DNA from: Clarkia xantiana subsp. parviflora
Taxonomy: Eukaryota > Streptophyta > Magnoliopsida > Myrtales > Onagraceae
Length of the DNA: 64,000 bases
Assembly (NCBI GenBank): GCA_036873135.1
Contig: JAPTYO010000001.1
Span: 40,696,774-40,760,773 of the forward strand
Reading direction: 5' to 3'
Shown one piece after another: positions 35,998-48,136 of the stretch (its first letter is position 1; each line of letters starts with the position of its first letter). Both the position numbers and the translations under genes were made by a program. The notes beneath the pieces were generated by a model. The model ran no database searches. It was given only the letters and a program-made list of their open reading frames with translations, and was not told the DNA's origin.

Positions 35998-37990
35998 CTA
36001 GCAACATATGCAAAAGTTGAGATAAGAAGGTATAGAAAATAGCACATGAAAAATGACTGGAGTTTTTACTCGTACAGCTTGAGAATAGATGTATTCAAGA
36101 AAACAGATGCACACATCATCACAGATAAATTTCTAATATATATATAAGAAAAGAGTAACTGAGGTGTCTAACCATGGATTGTATCATCCTTAAGTTACAT
36201 GAATCCTACATAATCTAGTCCCCAAGACGGTAATTGTCAGTAGCTACAGCAAATTTCTGAACGCCTCCTCATATTTTCTACGACCTTACTTTTAGCTTCT
36301 CTACCTTAAATTTGACTCACTTATATTGTAAACACTAGCTTTATCCAATCTGCCCTCAAATATTTAACCTTGAAAATTAATAACCAGACCTGGTTGTGGT
36401 AAATTGAACTCATAATATATTTGGTTACCTTCAATTTTCTTGGCATTCTTTTCCATGTGCACACATCACACCCTATATCCGTACTTTTATGAAGCTCAAT
36501 GCTAACTTTTATATACGTAGACAATGACTTTCCACTAAAATACAAAGGGAAGAAGAGGAGGGCTCCGTTATCAGCCATGCACTAGAAGATATAAGTAAGT
36601 GGTGGCACGATCATTACTAGTTTTTTGTTTGCAAAACTACTAAATGGTTCTGCTATTATAGATACTTGAGGTTCTTTCTTGTCGGCTTCAATCATGTCTG
36701 CTTCCAAGCATTGGTTATTGGAGAGACTACATCATGTAGGATTCATGTAACTTAGGGATGATAGAATCCATGGTTTACTAAAGAAGTGGATGTTTGCTTC
36801 CTCAGCACAAGAATCATACACATAATGATGACTAATCTCTAGCATTTGATTACATAAACCAAATACCCAAATGTGCTTAGTCTAAACAAGGCAAATACAA
36901 TCTGAGAGATCAGTCCAATTCTTTCTTAAGCCAATGAATGACAATTCCCGTCTGGGAGGGACTATATTCTAACCATACAAGGATACCTCCTATATTATGA
37001 TGTCTCCATGTTAAAAATGAATTATTACTATAAGAACAACCTCATCTTAACAGTTCGGGAAAAACCCACCAAAACTCAGAAAAACTCCATTGCTGTGGAC
37101 AACAGTTTGGCTGCTACAGTACAAATTGTTCACTTACTTCACATCTCATCGAAGCTAAAAACAAGCTAGCATGCCACAATTACAGTTAAAGCAAATCTTC
37201 GGGCAAAGTCAGCTACTAGTAGAGCAGCTCGGCAGGAGCTCGATAATCCAGGAACATAATCAATCAAACAGAATGCTGTTTTCATGCCATAGCCTCTTAA
37301 CTTAGCAACAAATCACTACTGGATTAATCCTTTGGTTAATGCCTAAGGTATGAGAGCTTAATTATGAGCAATTCAGCTTTAACTAAACCCCAAGAAATAC
37401 CCTAACTCTATCCGCAACGATGGAATTCCAATCTGAGTTCAGTAGCAGCAGAAGCATCTGATTACGATAGACCTAGATAACTACAATCGACCGAATTTCA
37501 AGAAACGCAAAAATCGCATCGTAGAAATTCACGGCAACAGATACCGAGATTCATACAGGAGCCAGTAGATATATTGCAGTAAAACAAAGATTAACAGAAT
37601 TAAAACGAGAATTTACCTCAGCGGAACATGACTGTGATGAGGTGTCGGTAATCGGAGATGGATCCAATCACGAAACGGAATCGACTGCAACAAATTATTA
37701 TGATGGGAAGAAGAATTGAAGCTCAGAAGAAGAAGGTGTGTCTGCAACAACAAGGAATGAGCTTAGATCCTCCCTCCAAACAACAGTGAAGCGAAGATGT
37801 TGCAGTCGTCGATCTGCTGGGCCTACTGCGAGTCTCCCTCTTCTTCTCTCTCATCACGAAACAAATGGAAGAAGAAGAAGGAGGTTTTAGAGAGAGAGAG
37901 AGAAAGAGAGAGAGATCCCAGATAAGAAATCTTCACACAAACAAACGACGTTCTAAGAACAGTGACATGAAATTTGTCAACATCCGGTCT
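35998..37990 (-). promoter_or_regulatory. 5' UTR exon and long leader intron of the DUF863 gene
   Basis: On the minus strand a donor TGAG|GTAAAT lies at 37,617/37,616, and an acceptor TGTTGCTAG lies just upstream of the ATG. This defines a leader intron of about 1.6 kb. The presumed UTR exon (about 37,617-37,950) is rich in GAAGAAGAAG and GAGAGAGAG (37,864-37,915, read on the plus strand), typical of plant 5' UTRs. Nothing else coding was seen in the intron. Confidence 0.65.
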
Positions 37991-39461
37991 CTTTTTATTC
38001 TCTGCTTTTCTTCTTCACTTCTCTCTCCTCTCTTAAACTAAGAGTAACCCATTTTTATTTCTTACCAAAAAACCATTTCTTATTTTTATCATTTATTTAA
38101 TATTTTATTTTATTAAAAAAAAAATATGAATTACTTCCGCATTTTCGGGTCAGTAACGCTAATATTTAATTTATTTCCAAAGTAGTATCTCTGGTGAAAT
38201 AATCTTGTTGAATGTGAAACGCTCACTAGTTTGACCCATAATTTTAAAGTTATTAAATAATTTTCTTTTAAATTTGGTAGAAAATTATTGATACAATTGC
38301 AGTTAACGAATGATCTTCATTTTACTAGTCAATATAATTTGAAGTCATATCCAACGTAACGTTAATTAAATCTAACTGAGCTTCATTTTTACTTTATAAT
38401 GATTAAGATCAAACGAATTCTCGTTCGACAGGAAGAAAATGAAAGTATCTTTTTAGTCTCTCAACTAATCATGATTAGATTAAATATAAATTCTTATGCT
38501 GGCTGAATAATTTTGCATTCTAAAATGGAAATGTGTTTGTTGGATTGAGTTTTGGTCTCCATTTCCTTTTATTTTAATTTATTTTGGAACTTGATTGTAG
38601 TTCTAACTTTACTTAATTTTGAGCAGTAATAATTTTATTCGAAAGAAAATAGAGTTATCATAATTTTATGCTATATATATAGCCAATCTCCAAATAAGTA
38701 AATTAATCACTATGTCAAAGAGACTACTAATTCATATAATTGGTATGTATAATAATAATAATAATAATAATAATCTAAAATCTAAATATAAGATATAGTT
38801 GTGGGGGTGTTTGGATTGAAATGAAAAAGAAATGGGCATTTCTAGATTCTCTCCACGTTCCTTGCTTTTCGTACAGATATTGGAAATTCACTTCACCATG
38901 AATAAAATAAACAATTAATTATATTAAGCTGAAAATAAATCTTTCCGTTAAAGTGAAACTACAGTTACATCTTAAGTTGTATTTTGTAAGAGCTATAGTT
39001 ACATCGGATATTCCTTTTTTACAGAAAAAGGGAAAAGAATACTAATAATTGGCTTTTAATATACCATAATTTATGTCAAGTTACTTTCATTTTGAGTAAA
39101 AAGGAAAGAAAGTTACTATTTTTGCAGAAAAAAAAAAGTTACTATTATTTATACGTAATTTGTATTTAACTTTACCATATAACTCATTAATTCTTGGAAA
39201 TTATTTATTTAAGCAGTATTTTCGGCTATAAAATAAATTGTGGCTTTTTTTAATTCATTTTGAGACTCATCTACTTACTTAAGAAGAGTAACTAATTTTA
39301 CTATAGCTATCACGGCTTTTATTAATTGGTTCTTTTACTTACAAATTATCTTTCTTTCTCAATTCTCATCCTTGGCCAGAAAAAAAAAAAAAAATCTCAT
39401 CTGCCATTACATATAAGAAATAAAAATTGTGGAAAATTTGGTGTCGCGTGTTCATTCATTT

Positions 39462-39495
<34 letters not shown>

Positions 39496-39545
39496 CAGAT
39501 ATGGTATATGTAGTATACTTATTTCATACTTAGGCTAATACTTAC
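37991..39545. other. Upstream region of the DUF863 gene
   Basis: Very AT-rich intergenic DNA with an (AAT)n microsatellite at about 38,748-38,774 and a T run at 39,468-39,496. It includes the DUF863 promoter on its left side. No gene was recognised. Confidence 0.5.
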
Positions 39546-39703
39546 TAGAAGTGTAACTGAGTCGAGCCGAGTATTTGTCAAACTCGACTCGACTCTATTC
39601 GATTAGTATATGTCAAGTTTGAACCCGGTTGAGCTCTAATTTTGAAACTCGAACTCGACTCGAATCCAAGTTCGACATATCGAGCTCGGCTCGACTCGTT
39701 AGT

Positions 39704-39759
<56 letters not shown>

Positions 39760-40081
39760 AATAAAATAACATTTCTCATTACTAAAAAAGACGAGCTCAA
39801 CTCGACTCGACTAAACTCGAACTCAGTTGACTTATATAATAATTAATTATTATTATTATTATATAAAAATAATAATAAGAATCAAGCTCGACTCGACTTA
39901 TAAACTCGAACTCGAAATTCGTTTAGACTCGCGAGTAACTCGAGCCAAGCATTATCAAGCTCGAATCGGCATTCCAGAAAGCTCGAGCTCAGCTCGATTC
40001 GAAATTTTTCGAGTCGAATTCGAGTTTTGTCTGAATCGATTCCGAGTAGCTCACGAGTAATTTGATTTGTTTACACCCCTA
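39546..40081. mobile_element. hAT-type MITE with a TA microsatellite
   Basis: The left end TAGAAGTGTAACTGAGTCGA and the right end (complement TAGGGGTGTAAACAAATC) are imperfect TIRs of the TAGGGGTG hAT class. CTCGACTCGAACTCGAGCTC-type subterminal repeats are dense on both sides. No clean 8-bp target duplication is visible, so the copy is probably old. A (TA)25 run occupies 39,707-39,756. Confidence 0.65.
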
Positions 40082-41480
40082 ATATTGTACTATTCATTTG
40101 CGCCAAAACAGTTGGTAAAAAAAAAATATATGTTATAAATGTATTTACATTCTCAAAATTTTAACAGAGTTTGAAACCTTAACGGTTAGTTATTTATTTA
40201 TTTTATTTTTTTCAATACAGCTAGTTAAAAATGAAACGATAAAAAAAGTGCACCATATAATATGGTTAAAGCTTCTTTGTTACATATGATCACTTTAATA
40301 TATAGAGTTATATATGACAACGCAGCTGCTAGCTTTTTGTTGAAATTCAGCATGATATTCTTTCTATTTATAGTAAAAAGAATGTAGATGTTGACATTAT
40401 TAACTGCATAGTATGTTAGATCGATATTTCGGGATAATTTCATTTGTAAGATGTTCTATTATGATATTTATGGATTTTCTGTTCGTTAATATCTGCATAG
40501 TAACAATAATAATAAATATTTCTTTTATTTTTTTATAACACAGTTGAAATGTTAAACAATTTCAATCTCAGAATGTTTATCAATTTTTTAATTGTTTAAG
40601 ATCTCCCCACTTGTATAGGTTTTATTATTGGTAATATCTTAATACAGATCAGAAGATCCACGCCAATGCACTATTGCTTCTGACATAATTTAATGATATA
40701 TTCATTTTTTTTTATAATTCTGTGTGGAAACGAAATTTAACAGTGTTATATGATTATATCTATTACTAGATACAATACCCGCACACCACGTGGGAGAGAA
40801 AAAAACATTAAATTAAAAAAATTGTTATTTTTTTGCAACAGTATGTAATATATTATTATTATTATAAGATGATATATTAAAAAAATACCAAAAAAACATA
40901 TTAATATAAATAAATATAATTAATGCATTTACTTATGATATTATAAACTAAAAAACTATAGATGGTCGAAAAATTATTGAGCTATTTTTATTATTTGTAT
41001 CTTTATAAAAAAAAAAGTGATAACAATGATTTATTCGATTTAAATTGGATCAAACTAAAGATATCATTAGAATAAAAAACCAACTTACATCTAATATTAT
41101 TGAAAATTCCATAATTACTGAAGAAATTTCAAGATATAAAGTTGATTGTCGTCTCCACCAAATTCCATAGTTTAATGGATCTTGAAATTACAGTCAGATG
41201 CTTATTAAAATTTTAAATTAATTTAAGATGAAAATGTTAAATTTTTCTTATAATCCAATTTGGAGTTTTTTTTTTTAAAAAAATTGTATACATTCAAGAA
41301 AATCAAGCATGTTTGTAGTAAAGTCATGCACATTTCTTTTGAATTGTAAGATTAAGCACACTTTTTCATAATTACCAAATACTTGAGTTTAGGATAGCTT
41401 ACATATTTATAAGAAAATATATATGAGGTCTGAGAAAATCAGGAAAAAAAAATTCATGCATGTATGATAATGAAACTTAT
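40082..41480. other. AT-rich non-coding region with a degenerate Helitron 3' end
   Basis: At 40,766-40,769 CTAG is followed by an imperfect GC hairpin (ACCCGCACACCACGTGGGAG). Read on the minus strand this is the layout of a Helitron 3' terminus. No matching 5' end could be placed to the right. The rest has no recognisable feature. Confidence 0.3.
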
Positions 41481-42364
41481 TTTTTTTGCTAAGTCTGCCA
41501 CCGATCGTGTAGCACCCTTGCGCATTTAAGGTGTGGTTGCACATCGTGCTAATATTGTGTTTGTTGACGATGATGTTTGAATCGCAACTTGTATGATGTT
41601 AGCTCTTGTTTATATAGGCTTGGTATTATTGAATTGTTCGCGACAATGGTCGAACCTTGAAACTCTTCCTAGAGTATGTGAATAGACATGTGTGTCCTGC
41701 AAGCATTGACTAATATAAATGTATAGGTGTTAGTACAATAATTATATATGTACCGTTACCCTGAATAGTCGCGCATTGCCATGTTGGTTATGGGTGTAGA
41801 TGTCGCATAGGCGTGTACGTAAGGGTCGTATAGGCTATGTAGATGTTGAGTGGACTATACCACTTGCATGTTGTACTAGGTTGATTGTGTTTGCTCTACC
41901 AAGCTTTGTACATAGTTGTTGTTCCCCATGTCTGGGTCGAGGTTACGTCGGGTGTTGTTCCCTGAACCTTTTATATATACGTTTGACGTTGTCGAATAGA
42001 CCTGTCATGATCATAGTAGAAATGCATGATAACTTGTTAGTAGTATTTCATACCTTGCGTTACCATAGTTGTCCGTATACATTGGACTTGCATGATAGGA
42101 TAAGAATCCTTGTTGTAGTGGATATAGCATCCGTAGCTGCGACAATAGGACGTGCGTCGCTAAGTGTCATGAGTGCCCATCTTGTTTTAAACCCAAGGAA
42201 TGGCATAATGAGTGTATCGAGTACTTGCCGTGTTTATAGATAGTAACACACAAGATCATAGGATAGCATTGCACTTGGCGCTGACACTTGGCACAAGGGC
42301 ACTTGGCACTGACACTTGGCATGTAGTACAGTCGTCTTGGCGAGCCAAGACATTAGTTTATACC

Positions 42365-42850
42365 GTCTCTTAGTTCCACTCTAAGGCGACGTTGTGACAA
42401 GACGCTACTTGTTCTATACTATGCGTTTTTCCATCCGTCAATTGGGCACACCCCGCGTGACGTTGTTGCAAAGTTTTCCATGGCTAGACCCGTACTTACT
42501 TTGCGATGCTACTACGCCTCAACTTGGTTAACCCAAGGGGCGGAACAGAGGTCGTATCAGTACTCCTTGTAGTTTTTATCGTCTCTTGAACCATTTCAAG
42601 GCGACGTTGTGGCAAGACGCTACTTGCTCTATGCTATGCGTTTTTTCCATCGGTCAATTGGGCACACCCCGCGTGACGTTGTTGCAAAGCTTTCCTTGGC
42701 TATTCCAGTACTTACCCTGCAATGCTACTGCACCTCTCCATGGTTAGTCCAGAAGGGCTGTACAAGACCGCGTTAGAGCGACTTGCGGTTTTTTCCGTCT
42801 CTTGGTCAACTCCAATGCGACGTTGTGGCAAGACACTACTTGCTGAATTT
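42365..42850. repeat. 216-bp tandem repeat
   Basis: Two full units (42,365-42,580 and 42,581-42,796) plus a partial third all start GTCTCTT and contain GGCGACGTTGTGGCAAGACG, then TTGGGCACACCCCGCGTGAC. Confidence 0.85.
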
Positions 42851-42953
42851 GGTGTGTTTTATTCCGTTTTATGCTCACGGGCAAAATAGCGTTGTACTAG
42901 ACTCGACTTGTAAGTTTGGTGAGTTTTTCAAACAGGGTGCGCTCCTGCTAGCG

Positions 42954-43180
42954 TGTATCAACCCGCGATGGGTAATCATACTTTATAATATCATGGGGTT
43001 GTCGTCTAACAAGAGGACGTCCGCTATGATATATCATCACGCGCTGGGGAAGCATGCTTTGTAGTAGCATGGGGTTGTCGTCTAACAAGAGGACGTCCAC
43101 CATGATGTATCAACCCGCGTTGGGGAAGCATACTTTGTAGTAGCACGGGGTTGTCGTCTAACAAGAGGACGTTCGCCATG
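42954..43180. repeat. 76-bp tandem repeat, three copies
   Basis: Units at 42,954, 43,030 and 43,106 share GGGGTTGTCGTCTAACAAGA and GGACGTCC. The short motif CTAACAAGAGGA recurs once more near 43,258. Confidence 0.88.
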
Positions 43181-43733
43181 TCGGGGTGATCAGTCCTTTT
43201 GAATGTTGCCGCATCCTGTTTTAAACTCAGGGAATGGCTATGAACATGAGGATTTGCCTCTAACAAGAGGATTTCGCAGCATGCCATTTTTTAGTTGTGA
43301 ACACGGCCCTCACAAGGAGGATGTTGCAGCATGTCACTTGTAGATAAATCTTGGTTTGAACTCAAGATATACTATGTTGTCGACGCTATTTGGATTAGTC
43401 GTCGTTATAGATAGATAGCATTTAGATGCTCATTGTTGATGCTGATAATGGATATGTCGACGTTGTATAATATAAATCGATTGTTGTACATAGCGCGGTA
43501 GCTTGTATTGTTGATGCGAGTAATATGCGCGTAGTTTATTACTTGGCGTAATTCCAAAGTAGTATGTATGATGTAGTGATGTACCTACGAAAATACATTG
43601 ATTTCATTAGATAATTGTTGCAATTACAAAGTTGCAAATATATGGAGTTATGAATCTCTTTCAAGTAATGTATGTAATAGATAGAATAGGATCCTGATAC
43701 GAGAACTCCTTGGTTGTGTAAGAAACTTCCCTA

Positions 43734-43831
43734 GGTGCGGACACGTCAGGTGCGGACGCGATAGGTGCGGACGTGTTTGGTGCGGACGTGTCAGGTGCGG
43801 ACGCGACCGGTGCTGACGCGTCGGGCGCGGA
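43734..43831. repeat. 15-bp minisatellite
   Basis: At least six copies of a 15-bp unit, GGTGCGGACGCGTCA with variants at the last six bases. Two more dispersed copies lie near 45,415-45,457. The unit length is a multiple of three. Confidence 0.85.
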
Positions 43832-44470
43832 ACCTTTTCAAGTACCCCCCGCTAAATGTGTTGGTGGATATGTATGTATAAACAGAGACTATGCATTGCT
43901 GTATGCGTCCTTCGTTCGATATGCGTCGATGCTTCCTTAGCGTGATGCACACGCATATATATGATCGTTACTTGGTATTGTTTCCAAGGTAAGAGCTGGT
44001 GTTTGAGTAGAATGCTCGCCGAGATGTCGCAGGTTATAGTTAACTTGGAGACTTGTTGCGATGATTCAAATGATATATACGTGACCGTTACTTGGCTTAG
44101 ATGCCTAAGTAGAATGTCCATAGATAGAGAATTCCAGAGAGTGTTGCATACAGCTCCACCCAGTGTTGTTCCCTAGATAGGGGTGTGTCGTTGAGACATC
44201 TCTTGGATGTACATATAACCTGTCTCAAGTTAGTCGCAATACTTCAAAATATATATTGGTTAGGGAATGAAGTGGAGTTATAAGTCTCCTCATATGGCTC
44301 CATCGCCTGCAATGCCAATATGACTGGATCAGACTATTCGCAACTAGTCTGTTCCGTTCAGCTTGGATTTTGCCTTGACTAAATCAGGCTACCCTGAGTG
44401 GATACCCTACTCGAGTGGTCTGCTTTATTCATAACAGTACTGTTGTGGAGTTTTTACCTCATACCTGATT

Positions 44471-44767
44471 TTACCCTTGGTAGTAACACGTGTTACCTGA
44501 ACCTTGTTCAAGTAGAAGAAATCGTCTTTCGAGGGCGATGCTTGGTGTTTCCCTCTTGGGACCAATCCGTATAGGATGTTGAAGTTTTATTCCTTGTTGG
44601 TGCATTTTCTTAGAGGAGCGATACCGCGTGTTCTTGCAACGACCCGCATCTTCACTTCGGTGGAATGCCGAGCACTTGTCAGCTTGGTGCCCCCAAGTCG
44701 CATGGTAGTCGCACTGTTGTTTCTTGATAGAGTATAATGATTGTATCATGTACGAGGGATGTTGCAT
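44471..44767 (-). pseudogene. Gag zinc-knuckle fragment
   Basis: An open frame contains CDYHATWGHQADKC followed by a basic region, resembling the single zinc-knuckle plus linker of plant Ty3/gypsy Gag proteins. The expected neighbouring Gag and protease sequence is not in frame. Treated as a remnant of the surrounding retroelement. Confidence 0.4.
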
Positions 44768-46118
44768 CCTGTATGCGGGGTTTCAGCAAGATGCCTCTGC
44801 TCTTGCGTCGAGTGTTGAGCGTGTCTCTCGGAGATTCTCATGCGGCAATGTCCATACTTGAGGAAGACTTGTAAATTCACTCTCCTCTCTTCTTGCATTT
44901 TGATTCAAGTGTGTTTGTTGCTAGGAGTGGGTAAGAGTAATCCTTCCCTTCTCGGACGCGCGTCGCGCGTTGTGAGTATAGTTTGTATGCTTTGCGTTGT
45001 ACGCTTCACTTGTTCACTTCCATGAGGCCTTGGTTTACTTGAAGTTTTTCTTCATACACTCGTGATTCTTCACGGTGTTGTGTTTGTGTGACGGGTGTAT
45101 AAACTATTGAGGGATATTAGACTGGCGGAGTCTTCTCGTTTTTCTTTGTTGTAGCCGAAGATAGTGTTTTGATGACAAGCGTACGTTCTGAGTGGTACGA
45201 CCCTCTTATGTGCTTGACGAAGGTAAACTTGCTGGGTGTTGGAGATAAGTCTCTCACATTCCTCACGTGATGGGTTTAGCATAGGCGTGTCACTTGAGTG
45301 GTGCTCCCTCGTTGTTTATTACCGCGACGCGATATTTAGAACCCTTGAGGCTACATCAGATGGGTGTAGTCAGCGCATGCCCCCGTTGGGGATTTTTGGA
45401 AAAATCCGGGATTTGTGCGGACGCGTCGGGCACGGACGTTTTGGGTGCGGACGCAACAAAGTGCGTTGTTGTGTCGCAATCTCCTTCTCCCGGTGTTGAG
45501 GCTTCCCTTGATTGCCGAGTGTTGGAACATCCCTCGTAGGAAGTGTTGCAATCTGATTTTCTACTTGCGCGTCGTCAGAGGTTGAACTCTCTTATACCCA
45601 TGACTTGGGTGTGTTGTAAGGACGCGGGTGTACGCGCTTGCCATCAGTGTGTGCGGTTGACAGCTATTGATCAGGGGACACCGCAAGTTGGAGCTGCGCT
45701 TTGGAAGTGTAAGCAGCCTTGAAATGTGCGCGCTTTGGAAATGCGCGTGTATTTGCACGTCAGCGTTGTTTGCTTGGTAGATCAGTGCGGATGCAACCAC
45801 TTTGATGATAAGTGAACATGTCGATCGACGTATGCTGCTCATATAGCGGTCATCTCGGGTGGAGCGTATGTAATATGTGGTGATTCTCCGTTGGCGACGA
45901 TGGTCCTCGTCAGGTCGTTTTCGAATTAGATCGAGTGTATGAGGGGTCATCCTTCCCCTGCTTCGTATTTCTCTTGATTTCCTATCAGTCATTATTAAGA
46001 GATAGAGGTATATAACGCATGGAAAAATGTAATGCATTAGATGCTTGGAATAAAAAAATGTATAGTAAAGGGTTACTCCCTGTATTCATGATGGCTGTGC
46101 AGCGGACGTACACGCAAG

Positions 46119-46981
46119 TAGGGATGGCAACGGGTCTCGGGGCCCCGCTGACCCGCGGGGCCCCGACCCGGTTTTGACCCGGCGACCCGAAGACCCGCGG
46201 GGCACGGGGCGGGTTCGGGGCAGGGCAGTCTCGGGGCGGGGCGGGTCCGGGTTTAGGGTCACGGGGCCCCGTAGACCCGCCCTGAATTACTATATACATA
46301 TTTATTACTGTTTTGTAACATATAATAAATAATATAGCAGTACATAAAACAACAAGGACCTAAATATAAATAAGTCAAATTATATTATTAGGGTTATAAT
46401 CTGAAAAATAGTGCAGCAGCCACAGCACTCCAAGGTCCAAGCGGGAGTCCCTTCTTTTTCTCTCCAACTCCAAGCAGCCGCAGCGGGACTCCTTCTCCAG
46501 CGCAGGACTCCTTCTCCAGCCACAACACTCCAGCAGCGGGACTCCTTCTCCAGCGGCGTTTCAGGCTCCAGTCGGCTCCAGGCTTCCAGCAGCTGCAACT
46601 CGCGACCACACAGCACTCCAGCAGCAGGACTCCTTCTCCACCGGCATTTCAGCCTCCAGACGGCTCCAGGTTTCCAGCAGCTGCAGCCGCCGTCCACCGC
46701 CGGGTCCACCGCAGTCCACGACCGTGTCCAGATTTGGTGCTGGATTTTGTGCTTCAAAATTTGTCGGTGCAGAATTTTCAATTTTGGATGCAATCAGTGG
46801 CTCTGCTACTAAAGGTGTGAGGGGGTCGGGTCGGGGCGGGGCCCCGCGGATCGACCCGCGGGCATTTTCACCCCCAATTGACCCGCCCCGGGAACTACAT
46901 GGGGCGGGTCTGCCCAACCGCCCCGCGGGGCGGGTCCGGGGCTGGAAATACCCGCCCCGACCCGCCCCATTGCCATCCCTA
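46119..46981. mobile_element. GC-rich hAT-type element with perfect 8-bp TSD
   Basis: The left end TAGGGATGGCAACGGGTCTC and the right end (complement TAGGGATGGCAATGGGGCGG) are hAT-type TIRs. The target duplication CACGCAAG is perfect (46,111-46,118 and 46,982-46,989). Both ends carry long GGGGCGGGTC-type subterminal repeats. The middle (46,410-46,740) is an imperfect repeat of CTCCAGCAGCGGGACTCCTT and related blocks, open on both strands. It encodes no transposase. Confidence 0.85.
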
Positions 46982-47119
46982 CACGCAAGTCCTGTGTGCG
47001 CGTACTATATTAACGATAGCGAACACTTGTAGACGAATGTCAAATGTTGGCAATAACAGCGGTTACAACGACGTCCATGGCAGCGGTAGCAGCGGTTGCT
47101 ACTATAGTGGTGAACACTG

Positions 47120-48136
47120 TCACAAGACCGGTGGTAGCAGCGATTGCTGCAGCAGCTGTACGCGCAATCGCGACGTTGACGGTTCCAGTGACGTAATAAC
47201 ACAGTGCGGCATTCCAATGTTGGTTTGTGCATGTCTCTTGGGTTGAGCGATGCACATTTCCTTGGTAAGCTCCCGCGTGAGCTTATTCTTGAGTTGGTTG
47301 CTTAGCTCTTGAAGGCGAGCAATGACTATTTCCTTATAGTACTGCTGTGAGCGTGGAGGCGAAGGCTGCCTCCTTGAATCTTCCTGACCATGCGCCCTTA
47401 CATAGGGAGTGTATGAACGCGTCGCTTCCTGCCTTAGCTCATTCCTAGTCTGCTGGTAATGGTATGTATCTTCTGGATACTGTTCTCCTCCCTGAAATGG
47501 GGTCTCTTGACAGGTAGTGTCGAGTGACATTGCCCTTGCTGGCATGGCCTGTCCGTGGACTGGCGGCGGTGGGGATGGTGGAAGTGGTACAAATCCTTGG
47601 TTTCTCAAAGTTTCTCTAGAAGCTAGCAATTCTTCCGGTGCAGCCATCAGGGCAGGAGTGACTGCTGGTGCTGGGTTTGCACCTATTTCTTGTTGTTGTG
47701 TCTTCTCTGCAGGCATTCCGTACGGGAACTGTCGATTCGCGTACGCTCCGTGCTCGTACCCTGGCGGAGGTGTGTTGTGCACTCCTGGTTCATGTTGTGC
47801 TGCAGGCACGCTTCTTGCAGGCACATAGGAAGCAGTCAAGGTAGCCTCAGGGATGTGAGATGGTCCAGGCTAACTCCTTGCTGGCGCCTGCTTACTTGTC
47901 TGCTCGACAGTTGTCTTCTTCGGGCGCCCTGGGTCTTGCTTCTTTTCCTGCTGGTTGACATTGTCAGGAGGAGGGTAATTGCTCGTCATAGCTTGTAGTG
48001 CAATATAGCTTCTTGTTCGAATCCTGCGGACGGCGCCAAATGTTTCATCCAAACCCGCTTGCGGTAACGGACTTGACGAATTCTTAGGTTGATCGCTGTG
48101 TCGGGTTCCTCTACTTGCGCTCTTCGCTTCACGCAT
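47120..48136 (-). pseudogene. Gag-like N-terminal region, broken into two frames
   Basis: Two minus-strand frames (48,136-47,870 and 47,839-47,120) read as a hydrophilic, Pro/Gln-rich protein: first MREAKSASRGTRHSDQPKNS and an AMTSNYPPPDNVNQQ segment, then a frame ending in a coiled, charged stretch (ARLQELSNQLKNKLTRELTK). The composition and position after the promoter-like leader suit a plant retroelement Gag. A stop codon near 47,870 separates the parts. There is no match I can name. Confidence 0.4.

Noticed and set aside
42783..43064. A 93-codon frame as a gene
   Set aside because: It overlaps the 216-bp and 76-bp tandem repeats and has no recognisable domain.
46394..46917. Overlapping open frames on both strands in the GC-rich hAT
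   Set aside because: They follow from imperfect CAGCAG/CTCCAG-type repeats. There is no transposase (no hAT dimerisation or BED-finger motif).
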